Program-made: the position numbers and the translations under genes
Origin: Tolumonas sp008015085
GTDB taxonomy: Bacteria; Pseudomonadota; Gammaproteobacteria; Enterobacterales; Aeromonadaceae
Reading direction: 5' to 3'
Assembly (NCBI GenBank): GCA_029265125.1
Contig: JAJUJX010000016.1
Span: 1 to 64,000 of the forward strand
DNA length: 64,000 bases
Shown: positions 35,613 through 45,984 of the stretch, in pieces
Position numbering within the stretch: position 1 is the stretch's first letter
How the letters are laid out: each line of letters opens with the position of its first letter
The notes under the pieces: generated by a model
What the model was told of the DNA's origin: nothing
The model's input: the letters and a program-made list of their open reading frames with translations, nothing else
The model's database searches: none

Positions 35613-36125
35613 GTGGCAAAAATTGCATTTGGCTTTTTCCTGCTGTTCTTTCTTGAGCTGTGGGTGATTATCAAAGTTGGTTCCGTGCTGGGTGCCTTTA
35701 TGGTGATCCTGCTGATGATCTTTGGTGCTGGCTATGGTGTGTCACTGGTCCGCTCACAAGGTTTGCGCACTATGATGACCTTGCAACAGCAACTGGCGCA
35801 GGGTATCGCGCCTGCCGCGACCATGCTGGAAGGTGTTGCTCTGCTGATTGCCGGCGTGCTGTTTATTTTCCCCGGTTTTCTGACGGATATTGTTGCGTTG
35901 TTATTGCTGCAACCTTTCGTGCGTCACTGGCTGGCCCGCAAGATAACGGGCAGTGGCCGCTGGCAGGTATATGGTTCTCATTCGACAGTGGAAAGTGAAG
36001 CCCAGCGAGTTGAACCCGACAGCAGCGAAATCTTCAGTGACAAAATCAAACCGTCACCACGTCAGGGCACCACGATTGATGGTGAATATGAACGAAAAGA
36101 TAAAGATGATAGTGCGCCGCACTGA
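35613..36125 (+). CDS. fxsA: FxsA inner-membrane protein, GTG start
   Basis: A 170-residue polytopic membrane protein of the FxsA family (about 3-4 TM helices in the first 110 residues; LIAGVLFIFPGFLTDI is the family signature), with a charged hydrophilic C-tail. E. coli FxsA reduces F-plasmid exclusion of phage T7; the cellular role is not known. The start is GTG at 35613 with GAGAGG 6 bases upstream. It precedes groES as in many gammaproteobacteria. Confidence 0.93.
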   Translation: MAKIAFGFFLLFFLELWVIIKVGSVLGAFMVILLMIFGAGYGVSLVRSQGLRTMMTLQQQLAQGIAPAATMLEGVALLIAGVLFIFPGFLTDIVALLLLQPFVRHWLARKITGSGRWQVYGSHSTVESEAQRVEPDSSEIFSDKIKPSPRQGTTIDGEYERKDKDDSAPH

Positions 36126-36157
36126 TGAATGAATTGTTAAAATTTTTTTCTGTTGCC

Positions 36158-36186
36158 CCTTGAAGCACAGGAATCTGACCCCAGAT
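36158..36186 (+). promoter_or_regulatory. Sigma-32 heat-shock promoter of groESL
   Basis: CCTTGAA (36158-36164), 14-base spacer, then CCCCAGAT (36179-36186). It nearly matches the sigma-32 consensus and the E. coli groE promoter, and ends about 77 bases before groES. Heat-shock control of groESL is therefore expected. Confidence 0.9.
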
Positions 36187-36263
36187 CGGGGGATGTATTT
36201 GAATTTTGTTTCGGCCACCGATGGCCGTGTTCATAGAAACAACACTCATTAGGAGAGTTATCA

Positions 36264-36557
36264 ATGAAAATTCGTCCATTGCATGATCGTGTGATCATCA
36301 AACGTACCGAAGTTGAAGCTAAGTCTGCAGGCGGCATCGTGCTGACTGGTTCAGCTGCACAGAAATCTACCCGTGGTGAAGTTCTGGCAGTCGGCACTGG
36401 TCGAATCCTGGATAACGGCGAAGTCAAAGCACTGGCTGTCAAAGTAGGCGACAAAGTGATTTTCAACGAAGGTTATGGCGTGAAAACCGAGAAACTGGAT
36501 GGTCAGGAAGTATTGATCCTGTCTGAAACTGACATCCTGGCGATTGTTGAAGAGTAA
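36264..36557 (+). CDS. groES: Co-chaperonin GroES
   Basis: A 97-residue lid for GroEL. MKIRPLHDRVIIKRTEVE and the mobile loop (about 17-32, KSAGGIVLTGSAAQKS) are conserved; C-terminus ILAIVEE. AGGAG lies 8 bases before the ATG. It forms an operon with groEL, 42 bases downstream. Confidence 0.98.
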   Translation: MKIRPLHDRVIIKRTEVEAKSAGGIVLTGSAAQKSTRGEVLAVGTGRILDNGEVKALAVKVGDKVIFNEGYGVKTEKLDGQEVLILSETDILAIVEE

Positions 36558-36599
36558 TTTTCGTTAACCCCCTGATTTTAGCGAAAGGAATTAAAAGAA

Positions 36600-38237
<1,638 letters not shown>

Positions 38238-38260
38238 TTCATCGCTCACCATAACTATCT

Positions 38261-38297
38261 GAAAAGGCTGGAGTTATCTCCGGCCTTTTCTTTTTTT
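38261..38297 (+). terminator. Terminator after groEL
   Basis: Stem GAAAAGGCTGGAG / CTCCGGCCTTTTC (one wobble), TTAT loop, and a following T-run. The T-tract overlaps the upstream region of the next gene. Confidence 0.92.
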
Positions 38298-38320
38298 GGT
38301 GTTTGTGTGCAGGAGATTAC

Positions 38321-38833
38321 ATGGAGTTACTATACAGTTTTGCCCCGATTGTCAGTGACAATGCACGAGTATTGATCTTGGGGAGCATGCCAGGACAAGC
38401 GTCACTGGATGCCAGACAATATTACGCTCATAAGCGCAATTTATTCTGGCCGATCATGGGGGAACTATTAGGATTTGATCCGCTAAGTAGCTATGAAGAC
38501 AGAACCTACGCATTACGCACAGCCGGTATTGCATTGTGGGATGTGCTGCAATCCTGCCACCGGGAGGGAAGTCTGGATGCGAAGATCCGGCACGATACAA
38601 TGACCGTGAATAATTTTGCGGTATTCTTCCGTCAGTATTCGCAGATCCGTTATGTGTTTTTTAACGGCGAGAAAGCTGCGACCTGTTTTCACCGCCATGT
38701 TGATAAAAAACAGTTACCAGAAGAGCTGATCCTGCAACGCTTACCATCTACCAGTCCAGCGAATGCAGCCCAGTCATTAAGTCATAAATTACAGGCTTGG
38801 CAACAAATTCTGCCTCCTTTATCGGCTGATTAA
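38321..38833 (+). CDS. DNA-deoxyinosine (hypoxanthine) glycosylase, UDG superfamily
   Basis: A 170-residue protein of the UDG-superfamily HDG branch. The motif 1 region is LILGSMPGQASLDARQYYAH, followed by the FW helix (RNLFWPIMGELLGF), GIALWDVLQSC, and the late motif LPSTSPANA. Such enzymes remove hypoxanthine from DNA. The ATG at 38321 is chosen because CAGGAG is 6 bases upstream. It sits between groEL and a diguanylate cyclase with no functional tie evident. Confidence 0.85.
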   Translation: MELLYSFAPIVSDNARVLILGSMPGQASLDARQYYAHKRNLFWPIMGELLGFDPLSSYEDRTYALRTAGIALWDVLQSCHREGSLDAKIRHDTMTVNNFAVFFRQYSQIRYVFFNGEKAATCFHRHVDKKQLPEELILQRLPSTSPANAAQSLSHKLQAWQQILPPLSAD

Positions 38834-38901
38834 TTCCTCCGGAAGTTTGCGTTACCCTCTGCTACGCTTATAACAATATATGTAAAAAACTCCGATCTTT
38901 G

Positions 38902-38926
38902 CCGGAGATATTCCGGTTTTGTTTTT
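38902..38926 (+). terminator. Possible short terminator after the glycosylase gene
   Basis: A 5-bp stem CCGGA / TCCGG with loop GATAT followed by TTTTGTTTTTA. The stem is short, so confidence is low. Confidence 0.4.
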
Positions 38927-38947
38927 ATCTGGTACCGGGCGATAACT

Positions 38948-41107
38948 ATGCGTGTGATGAGCGCAGTAAATACAGCGCCGGATCCATGGTGGCTGCGGTT
39001 ATTTACCATGCTTGGGCTGGGTTTACTGGCATATCTGAATGCTGCGATTGCCCCTCAGCAGGCAGGTGTTATTACATCCCTCTGGTATGTAAATGCCATT
39101 GCCGTGGTTATATTGCTCTACCATCCTCTTTGCCTGCGTATGTTGTTACTGGCCAGCTATCAGATTGGGCTGAGTGCCGGTTACAGTACTTATCATCTTG
39201 CTGCAACAACGCATCTGACTCTGATGCTGGCTAATCTGGCTGAAATTTGTTTAGCGGTTTATCTGCTGGAACGTCATCAGTCTGTGCGAACCTTTTACTT
39301 AAGTTTGCCGGCAGCGTGGCGGCTTGGTGTTTTTGGTATTTTGCTGCCGCCTCTGGCTGGGAGCATTTTTGCGGTTTCTGGCGCCTTGCTGGATGCAAGC
39401 ACCGGCTGGTCTGAAACAGGCATCGCCTGGTATATCAATTCGGTGATTTGCAATGCGTCGGTATTACCCTTGTTATTACTGATTAAGCATCGCCGCTGGC
39501 AAAAAAATAATTATTGGAGTCTGGGATTTCAGCTACTGCTGCTGCTCATTTATGTTGCGGTTATTCTGAAGTATTTCCCATTTCCTTTCGTCTATCTCGG
39601 TCTGGGGCTGACACTGCTGGCGCTGAAAAATGGTGTTTTCGGGGCTGCGCTGGCGGGCTTCCTGACTTCTTTCTGTATTGCTTTGCTTATTCAGATTGAT
39701 TGGTTTACCTGGCCGCAATACAACCAGCATTTATTGATGATTTTTGTCTATTTGCCGATCCTGATTGCGCTTATCCCCCCTCTGTTATTAGCTATTTTTG
39801 TTGATACCGGACGCAATAGTGAGGCGCGGGAGCGGGAATTATTTAACCGGTATCTGCTGGCGGCAGAAGCCGGGCAGGTGGGAGTATGGGAATGGCGTCC
39901 GGCGACGCATCTGATGACCTGGGATGAGCGCATGTTCGATCTGTATGAAATCGACCGCCACCGTATTGTTCCTTCATTTTCTGTCTGGAAAAGCTGTGTT
40001 TATCCGGATGATTTACCTCGTCTGCAGGCAGAAATTGAGCATGCATTGAATGAAACCAATGTTCTCGATAGCGAATTCCGAATTGTTCATTCTGACGAAA
40101 GTATCCATTATCTGCGTACTCATGCCATGGTAGAGCGGGATGCGACCGGCAATGTATGGCGTATGGTTGGCACGAACTGGGATATCACCGAACTTCGGGT
40201 CCTGATGAATGATCTATCCCGGGAGAAAGAGTTGCTGCGAACGACATTACTTTCTATCGGTGAAGCTGTCGTGATGACGGATCAATGGGTGAATGTGGTT
40301 TTCCTGAACCCGGCAGCTGAAAAGATATTACGTTGTTCTAATGCCTGGGCTAACTTACAACCTATTGATCATGTTATGCATATTGTAGATGAAGACGGCC
40401 ATGAAATAGAAAATCCGCTGCATGCTGCCTTGCAGCAACGACAGTTAATGAACCTGTGTGATAATGCCTACCTGAAATTATCTGATGGGTCGTTGGTCGC
40501 AATCCAAGATTCCGCAGCTCCCATTCTCAGCAATACGCAGCAATTATTGGGGGGTGTGCTGGTATTCACTGATGTAACGGAAATGCGAGGCTTACAGAAA
40601 CGTCTTGGCTATCAGGCTAGCCATGATCCGCTGACCGGATTAATTAACCGTTCTGCCTTTGAAACCATTTTGCAGGATGTCATTAAAGAGTCGGTCATGA
40701 CGGCTGGACAAAGTGCGCTGGTGTTTCTTGATTTGGATTATTTTAAACGGATCAATGATTCTGCCGGGCATGCAGCCGGAGATGCCTTATTGCGGCAACT
40801 GGCGGAATTGATGAGTGACCATATGCGTGCTTCGGATATTGTCGCCCGGTTAGGTGGTGATGAGTTTGGGCTGATCATGCGTAATTGTTCAGTGGTAAAC
40901 GCCGGGTCATTTATGCAGAAATTGATCGCTGAAATTTGCCGTTATGAATTTAACTGGGATGGACAAATATTCCATGTCGGTGCCAGTGCCGGGGTGGTCG
41001 CTATCAACGGGCAATATATGGCATTTAATGAGTTTATGGTTCGCGCTGATCAAGCCTGCTATGCTGCGAAAAAAGCGGGCAGGGGGCAGGTAAAAATGGT
41101 GGAATAA
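38948..41107 (+). CDS. Membrane diguanylate cyclase (MASE1-like - PAS - PAS - GGDEF)
   Basis: A 719-residue inner-membrane protein. N-terminal MASE1-like sensor with about 8-9 TM helices (about 18-285), PAS about 300-415, PAS about 430-545, GGDEF about 550-715. The catalytic motif RLGGDEF (636-640) is intact, and the inhibitory I-site R627-A-S-D630 is exactly five residues before it, so it should make c-di-GMP with product feedback. NxxD in FKRINDSAGH completes the GTP site. No EAL is present. It is monocistronic. With the GGDEF-EAL protein at 9,636 it forms a synthase/hydrolase pair within the window. Confidence 0.94.
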   Translation: MRVMSAVNTAPDPWWLRLFTMLGLGLLAYLNAAIAPQQAGVITSLWYVNAIAVVILLYHPLCLRMLLLASYQIGLSAGYSTYHLAATTHLTLMLANLAEICLAVYLLERHQSVRTFYLSLPAAWRLGVFGILLPPLAGSIFAVSGALLDASTGWSETGIAWYINSVICNASVLPLLLLIKHRRWQKNNYWSLGFQLLLLLIYVAVILKYFPFPFVYLGLGLTLLALKNGVFGAALAGFLTSFCIALLIQIDWFTWPQYNQHLLMIFVYLPILIALIPPLLLAIFVDTGRNSEARERELFNRYLLAAEAGQVGVWEWRPATHLMTWDERMFDLYEIDRHRIVPSFSVWKSCVYPDDLPRLQAEIEHALNETNVLDSEFRIVHSDESIHYLRTHAMVERDATGNVWRMVGTNWDITELRVLMNDLSREKELLRTTLLSIGEAVVMTDQWVNVVFLNPAAEKILRCSNAWANLQPIDHVMHIVDEDGHEIENPLHAALQQRQLMNLCDNAYLKLSDGSLVAIQDSAAPILSNTQQLLGGVLVFTDVTEMRGLQKRLGYQASHDPLTGLINRSAFETILQDVIKESVMTAGQSALVFLDLDYFKRINDSAGHAAGDALLRQLAELMSDHMRASDIVARLGGDEFGLIMRNCSVVNAGSFMQKLIAEICRYEFNWDGQIFHVGASAGVVAINGQYMAFNEFMVRADQACYAAKKAGRGQVKMVE

Positions 41108-41145
41108 GCTTTTTGATGCAGAATTCACCGCTCTGGTTTTTGTAC

Positions 41146-41154
41146 TGCTATAAT
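41146..41154 (+). promoter_or_regulatory. Extended -10 promoter of rlhA
   Basis: TGC followed by TATAAT (41149-41154) is a consensus extended -10 about 36 bases before the rlhA ATG. No good -35 is seen, as expected for an extended -10 promoter. Confidence 0.55.
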
Positions 41155-41189
41155 CCCGCTCCTTTTCGATTTCAGCCTGTTGCCCGCCA

Positions 41190-43049
41190 ATGAACTATCG
41201 CCACAAACTTGAATTACTTGCTCCGGCAAAGAACCTCGAATTTGGTATCGAAGCCATTAATCATGGTGCCGATGCTGTATATATCGGTGGACCAACCTTT
41301 GGTGCCCGGGCAGCAGCGGGTAACAGTGTGGCGGATATCGAAAAGCTGGCCGCCCATGCGCATCGTTATGATGCCAAAGTGCTGGTGGCATTTAATACCA
41401 TTTTGCGGGATGACGAACTGGATACGGCACAACGTCTGACGCATCAGTTGTATGACGCCGGTGTGGACGCCCTGATCGTACAGGATCTGGGATTGCTACG
41501 GCTGGATTTGCCGCCAATAGCTCTGCATGCCAGTACTCAGCTTGATAATCGCACACCCGAAAAGGTGCGTTTCCTGCAGGATGTCGGTTTTTCGCGCGTG
41601 GTGTTGGCGCGTGAACTGTCACTCGAACAGATCCGGGCGATTGCACAGCAAACCGATGTGGAGCTGGAGTTCTTTATTCACGGTGCGCTGTGTGTCAGCT
41701 ACAGCGGTCAGTGCTATATCAGCCATGCTGTCACTGGCCGCAGTGCGAACCGGGGAGAATGTGCGCAGCTCTGCCGCGTGCCTTGTACGCTGGAGACACG
41801 GGAAGGTGCTGCCATCGCGAAAGATCAGCATCTTTTATCGCTGAAGGATATGAATCAGACCGTCAATCTGCAGGCTTTGGCTGAGGCGGGGATCAGCTCC
41901 TTCAAGATTGAAGGGCGGCTAAAAGATCTTTCTTATGTGAAAAATGTCACGGCTTGGTACCGGCAACAACTTGATGCCATCATAGAAGGGCAACCTCAGT
42001 GGCAACGCGCTTCTGTCGGCAAAAGTCGCTATACCTTTACACCGAAGCCAGAAAAGAGCTTTAACCGCGGGAGTACCGATTACTTCCTGCATGGCCGTCA
42101 GATACCGATCACTTCCTTTCTGACACCGAAATATGCGGGCGAGCCGATTGGTAAGATCAGTCGCCTCGGGGATAAATGGCTGGAAGTACAAAGTCAGGAG
42201 CTATTTCATAACGGTGATGGTTTCAGCTATTTCAATCAGAAAAATGAACTGGTGGGGTTGCGAGCTAACCGGGCTGAAGGTAACCGTTTATTTCTGGCAG
42301 AACCGATCCGTGGTTTGAAAGTGGGTACATTGTTGTATCGCAATCACGACCAAGAGTTCGAAAAGTTGCTGGAGAAAAAATCGGCCGAACGTCAGCTAAT
42401 CGTTAAGCTCAAATTGAGTGAAACGCCGGATGGCTTTGCGTTGCAGATCATCGACGAGCAGAGGATCTCTGCACAGGCAGTATTAAATCAGGTAAAAGAG
42501 ATTGCCAGCAATCCGGAACGTGCGCTGACAACCATCAAGGATCAACTGGCGAAGCTGGGAAACACGATATTTACGGCAGACACCGTTGAGCTTGAATTGT
42601 CACAGCCTTGGTTTATCCCGGTCAGCAGCCTGAATGCGTTGCGTCGTGACGTCGTTGAACGATTGGAACAGGCACGAAGTGCCGCCTATCGGCGTCCAGC
42701 ATCCAGCGAGCAACGTTCACCATTAGCGGTTTTCCCTCAGCCAAAACTGAATTATCTGGGCAATGTCTATAATGATCAGGCAGCGGCATTTTATCAGGAT
42801 CATGGCGTCAGCGAGATTGCGCCAGCCTATGAATGTAATCAGCAACCAGACGAAGTCTCGCTGATGATCACCAAACACTGCCTGCGTTACAGCTTTAATC
42901 AATGTCCGAAAGAGCGGGAGCCGGGTTTTAAACCGGATCATCTGGTGTTGAAAATGGGCAAAGAAGCATTCCGTCTCAAATTTGACTGCAAACGTTGTGA
43001 AATGCATGTACTGGGTAAACTGAAACAGTCTCGCTCAAATGGTAAGTAA
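41190..43049 (+). CDS. rlhA: 23S rRNA C2501 hydroxylase RlhA (U32 family)
   Basis: A 619-residue U32-family protein (former ydcP, DUF3656-containing). N-terminal U32 domain LLAPAKNLEFGIEAINHGAD, with ALCVSYSGQCYISH and RGECAQLCR (conserved Cys), then the collagenase-like C-terminal extension. Cys in KHCLRYSFNQCP and DCKRCEMH probably hold an iron-sulfur cluster. E. coli RlhA (653 residues) hydroxylates C2501 of 23S rRNA. Length and C-terminus distinguish it from the shorter YegQ/TrhP type. Confidence 0.9.
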   Translation: MNYRHKLELLAPAKNLEFGIEAINHGADAVYIGGPTFGARAAAGNSVADIEKLAAHAHRYDAKVLVAFNTILRDDELDTAQRLTHQLYDAGVDALIVQDLGLLRLDLPPIALHASTQLDNRTPEKVRFLQDVGFSRVVLARELSLEQIRAIAQQTDVELEFFIHGALCVSYSGQCYISHAVTGRSANRGECAQLCRVPCTLETREGAAIAKDQHLLSLKDMNQTVNLQALAEAGISSFKIEGRLKDLSYVKNVTAWYRQQLDAIIEGQPQWQRASVGKSRYTFTPKPEKSFNRGSTDYFLHGRQIPITSFLTPKYAGEPIGKISRLGDKWLEVQSQELFHNGDGFSYFNQKNELVGLRANRAEGNRLFLAEPIRGLKVGTLLYRNHDQEFEKLLEKKSAERQLIVKLKLSETPDGFALQIIDEQRISAQAVLNQVKEIASNPERALTTIKDQLAKLGNTIFTADTVELELSQPWFIPVSSLNALRRDVVERLEQARSAAYRRPASSEQRSPLAVFPQPKLNYLGNVYNDQAAAFYQDHGVSEIAPAYECNQQPDEVSLMITKHCLRYSFNQCPKEREPGFKPDHLVLKMGKEAFRLKFDCKRCEMHVLGKLKQSRSNGK

Positions 43050-43070
43050 CTCGTATTATGGAGTAATACA

Positions 43071-43520
43071 ATGACAATCTGGGTGGATGCAGACGCTTGC
43101 CCGAATGCCGTAAAAACGATTCTTTTTCGTGCCGCGGAAAGAACAGCAATGCCATTAATTTTGGTGGCTAATCAGTACATCAGCGTACCGCCAAGCCGCT
43201 ATATCAAGACGCTGCGCGTTGATGCTGGGTTTGATGTGGCTGACAATGAAATTGTCCGGCTGGTGGAAGCGGGAGATCTGGTGATCACCAGTGATATCCC
43301 TCTGGCAGCAGACGCGATCGCTAAGGGGGCCTTTGCTCTCTCATCGCGGGGAGAGGAGTTCACGCAGGATAATATCCGTGGACGACTGAATATCCGTGAT
43401 TTTATGGACACTATGCGGGCGAGTGGTATTCAAAGCGGTGGTCCGGCTCCTTTCAGCGAAACTGAAAAACGAGCGTTTGCAAATGCGCTGGACAGGTATC
43501 TGGCGAAAGCGAAAAAATAA
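43071..43520 (+). CDS. yaiI: YaiI/YqxD family protein (UPF0178)
   Basis: A 149-residue NYN/PIN-like protein beginning with MTIWVDADACPN (family signature: metal-binding Asp residues) and containing ITSDIPLAADAI and RGEEFTQDNI. A nuclease-like fold is expected from the family; activity is not established. It lies 21 bases after rlhA and is likely co-transcribed. Confidence 0.9.
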   Translation: MTIWVDADACPNAVKTILFRAAERTAMPLILVANQYISVPPSRYIKTLRVDAGFDVADNEIVRLVEAGDLVITSDIPLAADAIAKGAFALSSRGEEFTQDNIRGRLNIRDFMDTMRASGIQSGGPAPFSETEKRAFANALDRYLAKAKK

Positions 43521-43524
43521 AAAG

Positions 43525-43546
43525 AAAGAGGCTTTTAAGCCTCTTT
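43525..43546. terminator. Bidirectional terminator between yaiI and the coiled-coil gene
   Basis: Perfect 10-bp stem AAAGAGGCTT / AAGCCTCTTT with a 2-base loop as written (realistically fewer pairs), A- and T-rich on both sides, between convergent genes. Confidence 0.85.
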
Positions 43547-43573
43547 TAAAGATACAGCAGAACAATCAAATCG

Positions 43574-44122
43574 TTATTTATCACTACTGAACCAGCTGGT
43601 GGCCTTTTTCTCCTGCGCCTTTCCTTCACTGGTCATTTTGGATTTTGCCCCTTCAGATACATTCCGGGTTGCATCCGCTTTTGCCTGAATACTGTCAGTT
43701 TGTGCATCCTGCTGTTGCAGTTCACGATCAATATAGTCATTGGCACGTTTTGACTTGGCTTTCAGAGCTTCCAGCTCTGCTTTCTGGCGCTCAATTTCCA
43801 GTTCACGCAGCTGATCTTCATAGCCTTGCTCGCGTTTTTTATCAGCCTGCGCGGCTTCAGCTCTGACTTTTTCTCTGGCTGCAGCTCTGGCTGACGCGGC
43901 TGCACGGACCCGGGCCTCTTTGCGTTCCTGAGCTTCATACTCTTTACGGATACGTTCTTCTTCGGCTTTCTGTTCTGCCTCGGCTTTGCGTATGGCTGCC
44001 TGTTCATCGGCAATACGTTGTTGCTGCACCTGATCAATGGTGGCTAACTGATCCTGCAGTGATTGCGCATGAGCTGCGGGCAATAGCATGACCAGAGAAA
44101 TAGCTAATAATGTTTTTTTCAC
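43574..44122 (-). CDS. Exported coiled-coil protein
   Basis: A 182-residue protein with a clear signal peptide (1-19, AHA/Q) then an almost uninterrupted charged Ala/Glu/Lys/Arg/Gln helix (about 25-150), a predicted coiled coil resembling periplasmic tropomyosin-like proteins; C-terminus WFSSDK. It resembles the DUF5384 family, though this is a soft call. It lies 18 bases after the glycine-zipper lipoprotein and likely shares its transcript. Function unknown; a structural or scaffolding role in the envelope is inferred. Confidence 0.7.
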   Translation of the reverse strand: MKKTLLAISLVMLLPAAHAQSLQDQLATIDQVQQQRIADEQAAIRKAEAEQKAEEERIRKEYEAQERKEARVRAAASARAAAREKVRAEAAQADKKREQGYEDQLRELEIERQKAELEALKAKSKRANDYIDRELQQQDAQTDSIQAKADATRNVSEGAKSKMTSEGKAQEKKATSWFSSDK

Positions 44123-44140
44123 GATGCTACCCTTGAATGA

Positions 44141-44650
44141 TTACTTAGCCGGGCAGGTAGCATTCGGTTGCAGGCGAGTTTCTGCGCCATCGCTGGAAAT
44201 CACTAACGCGATGCCAGGGGTAAATTCGCAGATTTTGCCAACCTGAGCAGAGCTGTAAGTCTGACCATCTTCAACGTAAGTGATAGATACACCATCAACC
44301 AGCACTTTATCTTTTACCAGCGAACCACCTGCAGCACCTACGCCGGCACCTGCTACTGCGCCAACAGCTGTACCGGTGCCTGAATGATTGGTGGTTTTGT
44401 TACCAACCACACCCCCAGCGATAGCACCTAATACACCACCGATCATCTGTGCGTTTTGTTTGCCTTCGGTGTTATCTACTTCGATTTTGGCTGGCATAAC
44501 GGCCAGAATTTTTACCGTTTTAGCAGCCTGACGGCTGTTTACCTGACCTGCTTTGTAAACGTTGGCCTGATATTGTTCACCAGAAGTAGAGCAACCAGCC
44601 AGCAGGGTAGTTAGTGTCAATGCAACTGCAGAAAGAGTTAATTTGTTCAT
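44141..44650 (-). CDS. Glycine-zipper outer-membrane lipoprotein (SlyB/PcP type)
   Basis: A 169-residue lipoprotein. Lipobox LLAGCSTSG, then a domain with a double glycine zipper (GGVLGAIAGGVVGNKTTNHS, then GTAVGAVAGAGVGAAGGSL), then a C-terminal SH3-like segment with Cys in GKICEFTPG and NATCPAK. This is the SlyB/Pcp family that caps or stabilises outer-membrane protein complexes, often PhoP-controlled in enterics. It is the first gene of a pair with the coiled-coil protein. Confidence 0.85.
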   Translation of the reverse strand: MNKLTLSAVALTLTTLLAGCSTSGEQYQANVYKAGQVNSRQAAKTVKILAVMPAKIEVDNTEGKQNAQMIGGVLGAIAGGVVGNKTTNHSGTGTAVGAVAGAGVGAAGGSLVKDKVLVDGVSITYVEDGQTYSSAQVGKICEFTPGIALVISSDGAETRLQPNATCPAK

Positions 44651-44771
44651 TTTTATCCCGTGTCATTAGTATGAAAAAGCTGCGGGATTTTAAAAGAACA
44701 GCGCAGAGTTGCCAGAGCAGAATGATGGCAACTGACTGATCTGGCAGGGGGTTTCAGAATATATTGCTGAT

Positions 44772-45965
44772 TTACTTACTAATTTCATCAGTCTGCGCCG
44801 TATATTTCTCCAGCCAACTGAATAAAAACGGATTCAGCATGATGGAAAAAATGGCGCCGGCCAACACAAGATCCCGGGCTTCATTAGGTAATAGTTTCAG
44901 GTGAATGGCCAATCCGGTGAGGATAAATGCGAACTCTCCAATCTGAGCAAGACTGGCGGAGATGGTGAGTGCCACCGTACGGGAATAACCGAACAGACGC
45001 ACCAGTCCGTAGGCGGCCAGTGACTTTCCGGCAATAATGATGAATACGGTTAATAAGACGGCCAGTGGCGAACGGAGTAGCACTGCCGGATCAAAGAGCA
45101 TTCCAACCGAGACAAAAAATAACACAGCAAAAGCGTCGCGCAGCGGCAGGGTATCATGTGCTGCTTTGTGGCTGAGCTCTGAACCACTGAGCACGACTCC
45201 CGCAAAGAAGGCACCTAATGCAAATGAAACACCGAATAATTTTACGGCGCCGAAAGCGATACCCAGGGCGATCACTAAGACGGCCAGTGTGAATAATTCG
45301 CCAGAACCCGTTGTGGCGGTATAGCGCAGAATCCAGGGAATGAGTCTGCGACCCACAACAAACATAAACAGGATAAAAGAAAAAACCTTACTCAGCGTTA
45401 TGGCAAGCTGTAACCATAAATCAGATGTTGTTTCCATGTCGCCTGAATGTGATAACACCGGCAATAAGACCAGTGCCAGCACCATCACCAAGTCTTCCAC
45501 AATCAGCCAGCCAATCGCGATCTGACCTTCCTTTTTTAACAATAGCCCTTTGCTTTCCAGCGTACGCAATAACACGACGGTACTGGCGGTTGAAAGGCTC
45601 AGGCCAAAAACCAGTCCGGTTGTCCATGACCAGTCGAATAATTTTCCCGCCAAAGCGCCCAGCAGCGTGGCCAGCACAATCTGCAGAATGGCTCCGGGGA
45701 TCGCGATGTATTTAACAGATAGCAGATCTTTGACTGAAAAGTGCAGACCCACACCGAACATCAACAAGATCACCCCTAGCTCTGCCAGCTCGGCCGCCAG
45801 TGGCTGGTCCGCCACAAAACCCGGAGTGAAGGGCCCAATTAAGACTCCGGCCAGCAGATACCCCACCATGTTGGATAGGCGCAGACGATGAGCAATCATG
45901 CCAAAGATAAAAGCCATCGTTAGCGCACCAACCAGCGTTGTTATTAAGGGAAGGGTATGAGGCAT
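44772..45965 (-). CDS. YbaL-like CPA2 cation:proton antiporter lacking the RCK domain
   Basis: A 397-residue polytopic protein with about 12 TM segments, closely similar in pattern to E. coli YbaL: LSNMVGYLLAGVLIGPFTPG, ELAELGVILLMFGVGLHFS, IGWLIVEDLVMV and SLAQIGEFAFILTGLA. Unlike YbaL (about 558 residues), it stops right after the last TM at LLEKYTAQTDEISK, with no RCK_N/TrkA nucleotide-binding domain, and no remnant follows before the next gene 120 bases downstream. It may be a natural unregulated form or a truncation. The ATG at 45965 is preferred to TTG 45995. Confidence 0.88.
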   Translation of the reverse strand: MPHTLPLITTLVGALTMAFIFGMIAHRLRLSNMVGYLLAGVLIGPFTPGFVADQPLAAELAELGVILLMFGVGLHFSVKDLLSVKYIAIPGAILQIVLATLLGALAGKLFDWSWTTGLVFGLSLSTASTVVLLRTLESKGLLLKKEGQIAIGWLIVEDLVMVLALVLLPVLSHSGDMETTSDLWLQLAITLSKVFSFILFMFVVGRRLIPWILRYTATTGSGELFTLAVLVIALGIAFGAVKLFGVSFALGAFFAGVVLSGSELSHKAAHDTLPLRDAFAVLFFVSVGMLFDPAVLLRSPLAVLLTVFIIIAGKSLAAYGLVRLFGYSRTVALTISASLAQIGEFAFILTGLAIHLKLLPNEARDLVLAGAIFSIMLNPFLFSWLEKYTAQTDEISK

Positions 45966-45984
45966 TCGTAGTAGGTCTCCTTGA

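Noticed and set aside
38834..38860. Minus-strand sequence resembling GGxACGCAAAxCTTCCGG, part of a c-di-GMP aptamer motif
   Set aside because: Only the core hexamer-like stretch matches; GNRA hairpin, receptor and P1 are missing, and there is no minus-strand gene downstream. Chance similarity.
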